Shown here: positions 52,036 to 60,420 of the stretch, one piece after another
Position numbering within the stretch: the stretch's first letter is position 1
Layout: each line of letters begins with the position of its first letter
Source of the DNA: Variovorax guangxiensis
Lineage (GTDB): Bacteria > Pseudomonadota > Gammaproteobacteria > Burkholderiales > Burkholderiaceae_C
Assembly: GCF_003952165.1 (NCBI RefSeq)
Contig: NZ_RXFT01000017.1
Coordinates: 62,001 to 126,000 of the forward strand
Length of the DNA: 64,000 nucleotides
Direction of reading: 5' to 3'
The notes under the pieces: model-generated
What the model was told of the DNA's origin: nothing
The model's database searches: none
Seen by the model: only the letters and a program-made list of their open reading frames with translations
Translations under genes and position numbers: made by a program

Positions 52036-52155
52036 GCAAGCGCTCGACGTCGCGAGTACAAAACACCGATGCCCTGCGTCATCTGACGTACTACTGCGAC
52101 ATACCCGTCGCCGACTTCGGCGCGTCACCCCAAGGTACAAGGTCGGGAATTCTGA

Positions 52156-52536
52156 ATGAAGCGCATCGCATCTCGAAGTCTCATGATCGCGGCGTCACTA
52201 CTCGGCACCGGCGCGCTGGCTGGCTGCGTCAGTGTTCGTGTTTCCGGATCCGACCCTCGAATTTCGTACGGCATTGGTTTCGTCAACGTCCATTTTCCAG
52301 CGGATGGCAATGCACCACTGATGGTTGCAACAGATGGCCTCGGCCTTGTGGCATCGGCGCGCTCATTGACGATTGGCGCCGTGAAGGAGCGTGTTGCTGC
52401 TTTTCCGCATCCGTCCGCATGCCACACGATGGTTGTGGTTCAGAGCAGCACACAGTTTGACGCCCTTATGCGTTTGCTGAAAGAAGAATCCCAAAGGCTC
52501 GGCGACCTTTGTGTCGTCAACGAGGAGAGACCATGA
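52156..52536 (+). CDS. Small lipoprotein
   Basis: 126 aa. Lipoprotein signal peptide with lipobox LAGC (Cys24). The mature part has a VSVRVSGSDPRISYGIGF beta start and a helical end (FDALMRLLKEESQRLGDLC). The stop overlaps the next lipoprotein start (ATGA). Function unknown. Confidence 0.72.
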   Translation: MKRIASRSLMIAASLLGTGALAGCVSVRVSGSDPRISYGIGFVNVHFPADGNAPLMVATDGLGLVASARSLTIGAVKERVAAFPHPSACHTMVVVQSSTQFDALMRLLKEESQRLGDLCVVNEERP

Positions 52537-53584
52537 AAGCTCCATTTTTTACCAAGTGGCGGGAGTGTCTTTTTTAATTGCTGTAGCGGGCTGTGCGCCG
52601 CTTCAGCAGGCACCACTCGTCTATTCCTCAAAAGTCACCGTGGGGATGGACGTTTCGGCGACTGCAACGGAGCAGCCCGGTGTGTCGGTGAACTTCGGAT
52701 ACAAGCAGATCGACGCCGCCTATGTGCCTGTCGCCGTGGCAAAGCCTTGCGATGAAGGTGCTTCGACGAAGCAAAACTGCACGCATTCGAGCTACGCGCT
52801 GAAAAAGATTGAAGGAACGAACAATGTCGGCGACTCGAGCGTTCCGAAGAGCGCTCTGCAAGCTGCGGAAGACAAGATCAATCAGTTCAAGCGTACAAGT
52901 CTTGAACGGGATAAAGCGGAGAACGAATACGACAAAGCCGTTGCAAAGGCGAGAGAACTGCAAAAGGCTCTGAACAATTACGTAGACAGCAATCAATCCG
53001 CGTTGAGCGTTGCCGGCGGCAAGGCCGAGGCATTTCGCTCACCGGACGAAAAGGTTCTCTTGGGTGAAAGAGAGACCTTGGCGAACAAATTCAATGCGGC
53101 CAGATCGGAGGTCGGACTTGCGGTCGCCAAGAAGGAAAAGGCCGACGAAGCATTCGATGCAGCGAACGTGGCCGGGCTAGCCGAAGCGTTCAGCCTGGTG
53201 GGCGGCGAGAACAAGAAGACGGACGCATATTCCGTGTTCGGAAGCTTTGACGCCAACACGAAGGCGCGCGCTGAGGCCGGAACGACGGTGGCTCCCAAGG
53301 TCGAAACGGCACTGACCATCGGCAAGGTCTTTTCGACCGGCGTTGCTTCCCAGAATCTAACCGAAGGCATGCGTACCTACTATGCGGGTGCCGGTGTCGC
53401 TCAAGTAGAGCGTGCAAAGGCGGAGTGCCTTGCATCGGGAAGCGATATCTTTTCGGAGTATCAGAAGACCCTCGACCCAGGTGCTGCTGCCGACAAAAAG
53501 AAGATGGAGGACATGCTTAGCAAAATTGCCGAGATGTGCGGGAAGTTCCCCTCCGATCTCTTGCTGAAGGAAGCAAAGAAGTAG
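52533..53584 (+). CDS. Lipoprotein with frame break in the signal peptide (T6 tract)
   Basis: From the ATG at 52533 (GAGGAG eight bases upstream, ATGA overlap with the gene before it) the frame reads MKAPFFTKWRECLF then stops at a run of six T (52570-52575). One extra T would continue into LIAVAGCAPLQQ, a perfect lipobox, and on to the 330-residue body, which is open to 53584. The body has long helices (AAEDKINQFKRTSLERDKAENEYDKAVAKAREL split by turns) and a Lys-rich end. The only start in the body frame is a GTG with no proper n-region. A slippage-prone tract, a sequencing error or a young inactivation are the choices. Confidence 0.65.
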
Positions 53585-53794
53585 CAGTTCAATCCGTTGA
53601 ACCGCTACGCTTTATCGGCGCCAGGAAAACTCGCCCCTCTTGAGTCAACTGACAGAGCTTCGGTGGCTACCCCAACCGGAGAGAGATCAATCCGAGTTGG
53701 TCCTGACTGAACTGTATGCATGCACCACACCATGGCATTTCGACGGCAGAATGCGACCGTCACTTGACCTTCATAAGCAATCAGGAGTCACGCC

Positions 53795-54199
53795 GTGAAA
53801 CGAACGCTGACAGGTAGCGATGGTATGGCGATAGTCATACCAGATGGCTGGAGGGGGCTGCAAGGCTCCGACGGGCGGATGGTCCCCATTCCATCAGGCG
53901 GTCGTGGTCTTCAAGGAAGTGACGGACGAATGGTCGCTATACCTTCCGGCGGTCGAGGTCTACAAGGGAGCGACGGGCGAATGGTCGCCATTCGCTCCGG
54001 TGCGCAAGGGCTTCAAGGCAGCGACGGAAGAATGGTGGAAATTCCCAGCGGCGCCCGGGGAGTCCAAGGGTCTGATGGGCGAATGGTGGCAATTCGGAGC
54101 GGGTCTCGGGCCGTTCAAGGCTCCGACGGAAGAATGGTCGGAATCCCATCGGGAAAGAATGCTGTACAAGACGCGCGAGGTCGGATGAGGGGCAAGTAA
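53795..54199 (+). CDS. Protein made of seven 17-residue repeats
   Basis: 134 aa; GTG start seven bases after AGGAG. After a 16-residue head the consensus G(G/A)RGLQGSDGRMVxIPS recurs six times with a decayed seventh copy. The codons for Ser, Gly and Arg differ between copies (TCC, AGT, AGC, TCT; CGG, CGA, AGA) while the residues stay, so the frame is under protein-level selection. The pattern (Gly turn, polar loop, short hydrophobic strand) suits a stacked beta structure or a multivalent binder. No signal peptide or membrane helix. Not recognised. Confidence 0.7.
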   Translation: MKRTLTGSDGMAIVIPDGWRGLQGSDGRMVPIPSGGRGLQGSDGRMVAIPSGGRGLQGSDGRMVAIRSGAQGLQGSDGRMVEIPSGARGVQGSDGRMVAIRSGSRAVQGSDGRMVGIPSGKNAVQDARGRMRGK

Positions 54200-54390
54200 G
54201 AGCATTCTCCATGGCTAGGTAGTAGCCTTGAATGACCGTCATGGGACAGGCGAGTTTCGAGGTTGAGACTTAGGATTTCCCTGGTCTAGCGCGTATTGAC
54301 CCTGAATGTGGGCAAGTCTGTCTTCGAAAAAAATCGGGGCAGGCTATCTCGCATGAAGTGGATAGAGCGCGCAACTTTCGGAGACGCTCA

Positions 54391-54555
54391 ATGATCGAGG
54401 TCGCAGGTCTTGTTCTAGCGATAGTTGATATCGCGTTCGCCTTTGAGACGCCTAGGTCCAAGTTCCTCACCATGCTTGGCTGGAGAACTTCAGCGTCTTC
54501 AGCCGCGACATCTCAAGGGCCGACCGTCAGAGCTGCTGGAGATCTGGGTGCCTGA
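54391..54555 (+). CDS. Small membrane peptide
   Basis: 54 aa. ATG seven bases after GGAG. One membrane helix (VAGLVLAIVDIAFAF, residues 4-18) followed by ETPRSKFLTMLG and a Ser/Thr/Ala-rich tail. Overlaps the next gene by 8 bases, so the two are coupled. Possibly the membrane partner or toxin-like component of a two-gene unit (inferred). Confidence 0.55.
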   Translation: MIEVAGLVLAIVDIAFAFETPRSKFLTMLGWRTSASSAATSQGPTVRAAGDLGA

Positions 54556-54958
54556 ACCAATTCAATCAAGCCCGGCCGACTCAGATGATGTCATTGCCGC
54601 TAGTCATCGAGCCGCAACAGCCTTTGCAGCTGCTCGCTGCTGGACTGAGGCCATCGAAGCTCTGAGAAATGCCAAGGATCTCATGTTGAGCTCTCGGACC
54701 ATCTATCCTGCAGCCGCTTGGTGCAAGTTACCTCTATATCTTCAGAAAGCCGGCCGCTTTCAAGAGGCGATGGAGGAGTTTTCGTTCCTGATTGAGGACT
54801 TGCCAAGACGCGCCCGCCAAGACTCGAGGCTGGATGATCCTAATGTAGGTCCCCTCAAAGGGAAGCAGCAATACCAGGATCTCATTCTCAAAAGCGATCA
54901 TGAGATCATCCTGCGCAAGCAGGCACTCGCTCAGCAGCGTGAAGCGAAGCTCAAGTAG
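54548..54958 (+). CDS. TPR-like hypothetical protein
   Basis: 136 aa from a GTG at 54548 with GGAG six bases upstream; the longer open frame upstream overlaps the small membrane peptide and looks non-coding. Two helical pairs (AATAFAAARCWTEAIEALRNA and LPLYLQKAGRFQEAMEEFSFL) have TPR-like spacing, followed by a Lys/Gln-rich end. Probably a protein-binding adaptor. Confidence 0.55.
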   Translation: MPEPIQSSPADSDDVIAASHRAATAFAAARCWTEAIEALRNAKDLMLSSRTIYPAAAWCKLPLYLQKAGRFQEAMEEFSFLIEDLPRRARQDSRLDDPNVGPLKGKQQYQDLILKSDHEIILRKQALAQQREAKLK

Positions 54959-54982
54959 CTACCCGCCCCCCGGGGCAGTCGT

Positions 54983-55546
54983 CTACTGGCTTGCAGGGGA
55001 CATCATGACTTTTCTCATTTCGGCAATCACAAAGTCTGCGCTGCCGACAACTTCTCTTATTCGATCCCGAATATCGGGAAGGTTGGTGCGCCAGAACGCA
55101 GGTACGCCGGAACTCTGAATCGCTGGGATAGCCTTCATGAAACGATCCAGCTCGATAAGCTCAAAGAGAAACTTTCGCATGGCTGGCGCCATTGTCCCTA
55201 GATCATCAAGTACTGCAACAGATGCTATGACCGGTTGTATGAGCGGCTCATAGTCTCCGTTGTTGGGGTCTGTACGGACTCCACGATTCTCGGGGTCGAA
55301 GTCATCCGAGAGTGTCTCTAGAAACTCCGCCATCGATTCACGTAGGCTGCTTATCGGGTCGAAAACCCTTAATGCGGCATTCAGCATGCGCTCCTTGCGG
55401 GCAGCACTTTCGGTTCTGAATCTGGACCGAGCGGCGAGAGCAGGTACGGCGATGGCAATAAGAATGGCAACTACTGAGCCGACTGCCTGCACCCATGCAG
55501 CTTGCTCTGACGGGTTGAGCTTAGACCATGCAATAAATTCGTACAT
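54983..55546 (-). CDS. Membrane-anchored hypothetical protein
   Basis: 187 aa. One membrane helix near the N-terminus (AVGSVVAILIAIAVPALAA, about 21-39) is followed by a basic stretch and a helical cytoplasmic domain of about 130 residues. Same strand and 19 bases after the PD-(D/E)XK-like gene. Function unknown. Confidence 0.65.
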   Translation of the reverse strand: MYEFIAWSKLNPSEQAAWVQAVGSVVAILIAIAVPALAARSRFRTESAARKERMLNAALRVFDPISSLRESMAEFLETLSDDFDPENRGVRTDPNNGDYEPLIQPVIASVAVLDDLGTMAPAMRKFLFELIELDRFMKAIPAIQSSGVPAFWRTNLPDIRDRIREVVGSADFVIAEMRKVMMSPASQ

Positions 55547-55565
55547 ATACAGTCAGCGTTGAGCG

Positions 55566-56819
55566 TCAATCGGGGATGGACAAGAATCCAAATCCCAGTC
55601 CCGACGGCGTGTAGTGGACTTCTCCTTCCAGATAGAAATGAAGATGACTCCCGCTACTCACAGCGTCAGGTGGCATTTTGATGTTGCTCAACCTGCTCTT
55701 GGGCAGGACACACTCGACTGTCGTCAATCTGGTCGAAGCGGGATAGTCGAACGACATAATCGATGCAAAATTCTGCTCGGCCACGACGGCCACCAATTCT
55801 TCGCGAACTGCGAGAAACGCCAAGAGGTCCTTGCGCACAGGGATGACAACGCCGCCGGCGGCCCTGTCGACGACGCGGGATTTTCCTGCCAGGAAGGTCG
55901 AATGAATGCTGTTGGGAGACAAGCTGGCGTACTTTATTGGCTCTCCATTGCCACGAAGCAGCTGAAGGCCATCCAACTCGAACGGGTCGCGCAAGGTCAT
56001 GAGATCCGACAGCCTCGTTGCCAGCGAAGCTGAAAGCTGCGATCTCGGGCTCAGCAGACCGATCCATGACTGAAGGAATGCCATCCGCTTGAGTAGCCTG
56101 AGCGTTTTTGGCTCGTAGGCTTGCCACTCGGGATCCGGATCTACCAGCCAACACTTGGCCCGGCTTTGTGGACGCGCATCAAGCGCAACTATTGCGCCAT
56201 AGCGAACCGATGCGGGATAAGGGTCCTTAACACCGGGCTTCGAGAGATCATCCTTCTTTCCACGGATGCTTCTCTTGTGATTGGGCACAGATCCCTCTTT
56301 GCGGGCGTTGTTTTCAACCGCACTTCCCTTGGACTCGACCTGGACGATAGTCTTCCCGTCGGACGCAATCTCAAAATCAAATGAACGCGGCGCCCTCTTT
56401 CCACCGAGAGAGGGTAGTGGCGTCCAGTCCGCTTCGTTCAGTCCAAATAACCGACTAACGACCGACAAGCTGATGGACTCGCCGACATGCTCGGTAATGT
56501 CTCTTGGGGGCCGCCCCTTGGACGGCAGGCCGACCGACGTACCGTCGAATCGGAGGCACGTGTCGATATAGCTCTCCGCGACTTCCATGCGTCGCTGAAT
56601 CTGCTCGTAGTTCCCATAGCCATCGGAGCCCTTGCGATGAAACAGGAAGTAGGAAAGGAATTCGCTGATGGGAATAGCGAGCGGCTTGGTCACCAGCGCC
56701 TCAAGCACCCTGCGTGCCTTGGCAGGATAGTCTGCACTCAGCAGTTTCTTCTTCTCGATGTCGTCGTAAAACTCAACGTCTACGAGAATGGATGTCTGCT
56801 TTATCTGGGCGATAGCCAC
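55566..56819 (-). CDS. Hypothetical protein with PD-(D/E)XK-like segment
   Basis: 417 aa from a GTG at 56819 with GGAGG six bases upstream; the longer frame to 56945 overlaps another gene. The segment SFDFEIASDGKTIVQVESKGS (about residues 145-165) has the Asp...Glu-x-Lys arrangement of restriction-like nucleases, followed by a basic NHKRSIRGKKDD. The C-terminal half is beta-rich. The fold and any cleavage activity are guesses from this motif. First or second gene of a minus-strand operon with the membrane protein downstream. Confidence 0.65.
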   Translation of the reverse strand: MAIAQIKQTSILVDVEFYDDIEKKKLLSADYPAKARRVLEALVTKPLAIPISEFLSYFLFHRKGSDGYGNYEQIQRRMEVAESYIDTCLRFDGTSVGLPSKGRPPRDITEHVGESISLSVVSRLFGLNEADWTPLPSLGGKRAPRSFDFEIASDGKTIVQVESKGSAVENNARKEGSVPNHKRSIRGKKDDLSKPGVKDPYPASVRYGAIVALDARPQSRAKCWLVDPDPEWQAYEPKTLRLLKRMAFLQSWIGLLSPRSQLSASLATRLSDLMTLRDPFELDGLQLLRGNGEPIKYASLSPNSIHSTFLAGKSRVVDRAAGGVVIPVRKDLLAFLAVREELVAVVAEQNFASIMSFDYPASTRLTTVECVLPKSRLSNIKMPPDAVSSGSHLHFYLEGEVHYTPSGLGFGFLSIPD

Positions 56820-56889
56820 ACTTTCCCTCCGGACTTTGTTTGTCCGGATTGTCGTCGCTCTTCGCCAGGAACCTCGTAGTGAGTTTGCC

Positions 56890-57111
56890 TCAGGTCGCGA
56901 GTTCGCCAACAAGATGTACCAGCCGAACGCATCGTCTGGTCTCAAGGTCCATGAATAGGAGCCGTTCGCATTCGATGGCGGCCATGTTTACCAGAGCTCG
57001 AGTGTCGTTGTCCGCCTGGATCACTCCTCGGGCTTCATCGCGGACCTCAGTGCGATAAAGGCCGTTCGGCAGAGTTCTTTTTCGCCTGTCATTGGCTTCT
57101 AGATGCGGCAT
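56890..57111 (-). CDS. Small hypothetical protein
   Basis: 73 aa: basic start (ANDRRKRTLPNGLYRTEVR) then VNMAAIECERLLFMDLETRRCVRLVHLVGEL. Composition is protein-like and the gene lies 70 bases before the PD-(D/E)XK-like gene on the same strand. No ribosome site stands out. Confidence 0.4.
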   Translation of the reverse strand: MPHLEANDRRKRTLPNGLYRTEVRDEARGVIQADNDTRALVNMAAIECERLLFMDLETRRCVRLVHLVGELAT

Positions 57112-57221
57112 GTGGCCAAGGAAAAGACCCGTAGATATACGGACCTCAGTGCGAGCGATATGCTCACACGTCGAGCCCAGACAGCATACAAAAGCCGGAA
57201 ATCACAAGAGGGTCAGAAAAA

Positions 57222-57971
57222 ATGGATGCACCATACGAGCCACCAATCGAGCCGTTGACGGAAGATTGGAAGAAGGACAAAGCGTCTGTCATTAAGTTGG
57301 CGGAGACGCGGACCCAAGCCTCCGAGTATTTCAAGCTTGTACAAGCAGTTGAGTTATTGTTCAATCGATACGCACCCGGCGCTGTCTCGCGTCTAGGCTA
57401 TCCGCAACGGATAGGGCTTTCTCGAAAAGTCCATGATGAGTTGTATCCAGTCGCCCATTTCGCCAGCCTTCATTACAAGTCATCTGAAGATGTGTGGATC
57501 CAGTGGCGTAGTGGGAGCCAGCGTTTTGATGCGACTGTCGAGGACAGCCGACCTGTACAGCAAATGCCTATCATCCATTTCCTAGAGGTCACCACACTCC
57601 AAGATGAGCAGGATGCAAAGAAGCTTCAGGACCTGAACGTCACAGGAACTCTCTCTTTCATAAGCAGTGCTCCTCCAAGCTTGGTCAGCCACCAACGCAA
57701 AGTCAATTTGTTGAGGGAAGTCCTAGGGAAAAAAGCGGAGATCAACTACCCGCCCAACACGGCGCTGCTGGTCTACGCTGACGAACATCGCTTCGCCCAA
57801 TATTGTTTCGGTGGACCAGCGCCCAATATTGACCGAGAAGCAGACTATGGCAAGGTGCTGAAGGAAATGCGCGAGAGACTACTTGCTAAGTTTGAGGCGG
57901 TATACGTCTACAGTAGGGAACAAATCTACTGCTGGCTCAGGAAAGGGGAGGCGGAACATGGTTCCTCGTAA
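57222..57971 (+). CDS. Hypothetical protein
   Basis: 249 aa; ATG nine bases after AGAGGG. N-terminal helical region (DWKKDKASVIKLAETR), then FASLHYKSSEDVWIQWRSGSQRFDATVED and IHFLEVTTLQDEQD, a beta-alpha core with acidic residues that could form a nuclease-like site (weak). Ends in YVYSREQIYCWL. It is the divergent neighbour of the 56890-57111 frame. Confidence 0.65.
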   Translation: MDAPYEPPIEPLTEDWKKDKASVIKLAETRTQASEYFKLVQAVELLFNRYAPGAVSRLGYPQRIGLSRKVHDELYPVAHFASLHYKSSEDVWIQWRSGSQRFDATVEDSRPVQQMPIIHFLEVTTLQDEQDAKKLQDLNVTGTLSFISSAPPSLVSHQRKVNLLREVLGKKAEINYPPNTALLVYADEHRFAQYCFGGPAPNIDREADYGKVLKEMRERLLAKFEAVYVYSREQIYCWLRKGEAEHGSS

Positions 57972-58281
57972 TCATAGTAATCGCAGCCTCCATGCTCCCA
58001 TGCAAGCGCGACAGTAGATTCGCCTCATTGGATGCGGACCGCCCACAATGAGTCGAGTGTTCGTCGTGTTGTGCGTGAGGACCGATGAGAACGGATTGGG
58101 AAATCCAACCACAAGGCCCCGAACCCGAGGGCATGGCCGGATTTGCACTCGCACTCTGGCGAGAACCGGTGAGTCCTCGTCTGAAAGCTGAACTGGCTCC
58201 TCACAGGCGCGTGCTGCGAGGAAACAGCACAATGCGATCACCAGAGACACGCCAGCAGCAACGCCCCTTTCTTGGAAGACC
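57972..58281. other. Gap of 310 bases with an uncertain small membrane frame
   Basis: The minus strand has a 107-codon frame (58295 to 57972) with one hydrophobic helix (AAGVSLVIALCCFLAARA) and an unstructured basic tail. It overlaps the start of the PIN gene and has no clear ribosome site, so it is not called as a gene. Nothing else is visible. Confidence 0.4.
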
Positions 58282-58851
58282 TTGAATGCTGCCAAGCCCG
58301 GGAAAACTCCAGTCTATATCGATAGCTGCGCATGGAACTACGTGTTCGACGCGCAGGTGGTAATGGAGGAAGTCTTCCCTCCCGAAGAGTTTCACCTCTT
58401 CATCACTCGCGAGGTCCACATCGAACTGCTGGAAATTCCAGATTTTGGAAGCGACGGCTCTGACAAGCGACTGCTGAAGCAGTTCATTCAGAAAAGCATT
58501 GACCGACATGCCGTCCGCACCACCGGCTTCTTCGGGTTCGCAACGTTCGAGAAGGACGGCACGCCGTCGAAGCATCAGATCAATGTGGGGTTTGCTCAGG
58601 GTGGTTTCTGGCCAGCGTCGGATCGTGATTGGTATGGCACGCCAGAGGTCAGAACCTACTTAGCTGGGAAGTCCACGCGCAATTCGACCCTTGGTCACAA
58701 TCAAGCCGACGCGTCGCTAGGGATTCGCTCCTTTGACGCGATCGTTCTGACTCACGAGAAGAGGAACAAACCCGGCCCTATCCGTCTTGCAGCCGAACAA
58801 TTTGGCTACGTCCTGTATCTCCGCGATCTAGCGGAAAGTGGACTGACCTGA
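58282..58851 (+). CDS. PIN-like domain protein
   Basis: 189 aa. VYIDSCAWNYVFD (first Asp), FITREVHIELLEIP (Glu), NQADASLGIRSFDAIVLTHEK (last Asp pair) give the PIN RNase pattern. The start is a TTG with GGAAG close by; no ATG fits. No antitoxin-like gene is adjacent, unlike VapBC pairs. Likely a metal-dependent RNase. Confidence 0.7.
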   Translation: MNAAKPGKTPVYIDSCAWNYVFDAQVVMEEVFPPEEFHLFITREVHIELLEIPDFGSDGSDKRLLKQFIQKSIDRHAVRTTGFFGFATFEKDGTPSKHQINVGFAQGGFWPASDRDWYGTPEVRTYLAGKSTRNSTLGHNQADASLGIRSFDAIVLTHEKRNKPGPIRLAAEQFGYVLYLRDLAESGLT

Positions 58852-58998
58852 AGGGAGTTCATGTTTGCTGCGCGCCACCGGTGGATCAGGCGACGCAACT
58901 GAGCAGATGCGCTCAGCTGCACTGGCCTGCGTCCTCAGTCGGTCGATCTCTCAACTTGGCCCCAGGTAGCCCACATTGCCCCTATCCCAAACGGATGT

Positions 58999-59427
58999 TT
59001 ACTTCGCGGCGAGGTCCGCATCGATCAAGGACAAGATGTCCCAAGCGGCTCGTTCGCTTACCGCAACCTTGAGGGCTGGAATCCTTCCCATTTGCTCACG
59101 AACCGAAATAGCGGATGGAGGGTGTTGTTCGCGTGTGGTGTGGCGAAATGCGATGCAGTCATGGAACCAAGGGGACTCGCCGCATGGCTCAAAACCATGG
59201 ACCCGTGCCAGCTTCTGGAACGAAGGGATACTTGAGAAAAAGTGCAGATGGTGGGTTGCTGGAATGGCGCGTAGAGCGTCGGTGACAAAGTCCTCTACAT
59301 GGCTCTTTCCGCGGACCTTCTTGGGCACCCAGCATTCCAGCCACACGCATTCGCCCGGCGCAGGCCAATACAAGACTGCTCGCGCCCCGACCTGTGATCG
59401 GACTATGTTGAACCGTCGCGTTCCCAT
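58999..59427 (-). CDS. Hypothetical protein
   Basis: 142 aa. The start overlaps the end of the upstream membrane-protein gene by 25 bases, suggesting co-translation. Segments VLYWPAPGECVWLECWVPKKVRGKS and RAAWDILSLIDADLAAK are protein-like; no domain recognised. Confidence 0.55.
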   Translation of the reverse strand: MGTRRFNIVRSQVGARAVLYWPAPGECVWLECWVPKKVRGKSHVEDFVTDALRAIPATHHLHFFSSIPSFQKLARVHGFEPCGESPWFHDCIAFRHTTREQHPPSAISVREQMGRIPALKVAVSERAAWDILSLIDADLAAK

Positions 59428-60122
59428 TTCGCTTCACCAACGGCGGGATCCCGAGTGGTCGGATCGATATAGGCGAACTTGCCCATGAATGTGCTTCCGC
59501 CCCCATCGAGTTGCATCACGAACGCACCAGCGCGTCGTCTGGCCAGATGTCCGACTTCCTGATAGTGACCGACAAGGTACTGATCTTTAGTCCAAACCGC
59601 ACAGCCTTCAAGCACAACACCATCAGTCGCCTTCAGTCGACATCTGAACTGAGGCTGGAACAGTCCGGTTGGGAGAAGCTCGTATCGCAGCGTCACACTT
59701 CCCCACGCGACCGGGTTCGAGCTGCTTGTGATATCCGATGCACTATAGGTTCCTGCGATGCTTTGGAGACGTCGATTCAGCAGGACGAACCAGACAACGA
59801 TGGCTATGACAATCGCGGACAGGACATTTGCCAGAATGTTGAAGCCCATCTCGGGCACCCACCCTGGGAAGGGAAGCGCCTTCAGATACTCGGTCACCCC
59901 AAAAATGTAGACAGCCAGCGGTCGCCAAAATAGCGCAAAGACGAAGATATAGATCGCCAGAGCTGGGACGCCCACATAGAAGCGGAAAAGACGAAGGAAG
60001 CGGCGTATTGGCCCTGGCCTTCCTCGGGGGGGTGCTGTTGACTTGCCTAACACAGATCTTCCCTCTCCAGTTCCGATAATGGTTGTTGTCGGCGATTGCA
60101 AGCTGATCCATTTACCCGACAA
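59403..60122 (-). CDS. Membrane-anchored hypothetical protein
   Basis: 239 aa. A basic Pro/Arg N-terminus, two membrane helices (VPALAIYIFVFALFW about 53-67 and ILANVLSAIVIAIVVWFVLL about 95-114), then a beta-rich soluble domain with IAGTYSASD, SVTLRYELLP and QLDGGGSTFMGKFAYIDP. The soluble part may sense or bind a ligand. First gene of a two-gene unit. Confidence 0.65.
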   Translation of the reverse strand: MSGKWISLQSPTTTIIGTGEGRSVLGKSTAPPRGRPGPIRRFLRLFRFYVGVPALAIYIFVFALFWRPLAVYIFGVTEYLKALPFPGWVPEMGFNILANVLSAIVIAIVVWFVLLNRRLQSIAGTYSASDITSSSNPVAWGSVTLRYELLPTGLFQPQFRCRLKATDGVVLEGCAVWTKDQYLVGHYQEVGHLARRRAGAFVMQLDGGGSTFMGKFAYIDPTTRDPAVGEAKWERDGST

Positions 60123-60420
60123 GACCGCTGCCTGCCCGCTTCAGTAGGCCTGAAACTGAGTCGTCCGAGATCCCGGATTTATGGGAGGTTCAACCAGTTG
60201 GCTTGGTCGATAGGGCTTGAATACACTGCGTATTCTTCCTACGGCTCATCCCACTAGGCACCTTCGATGAACTGCAAGCCGGCAACATTGCTCAATCTGC
60301 ACTGATGCGCTTTCTGGACAGCTCGATGCGTTCTTTTGGCCTGAGATCGATGATCAGGAAACAACAAGATCACGAACTCGTCGCGATCACTGTGCGACTG
60401 ACGAAGTGCAAAATCGCTGC
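60123..60420. other. Divergent intergenic region
   Basis: About 300 bases between divergent genes. No repeat, hairpin with T tract or convincing promoter pair was found by eye. Confidence 0.4.

Noticed and set aside
53844..54188. Second plus-strand frame over the 17-residue repeat gene
   Set aside because: No ribosome site, and residue conservation between repeats is better in the 53795 frame.
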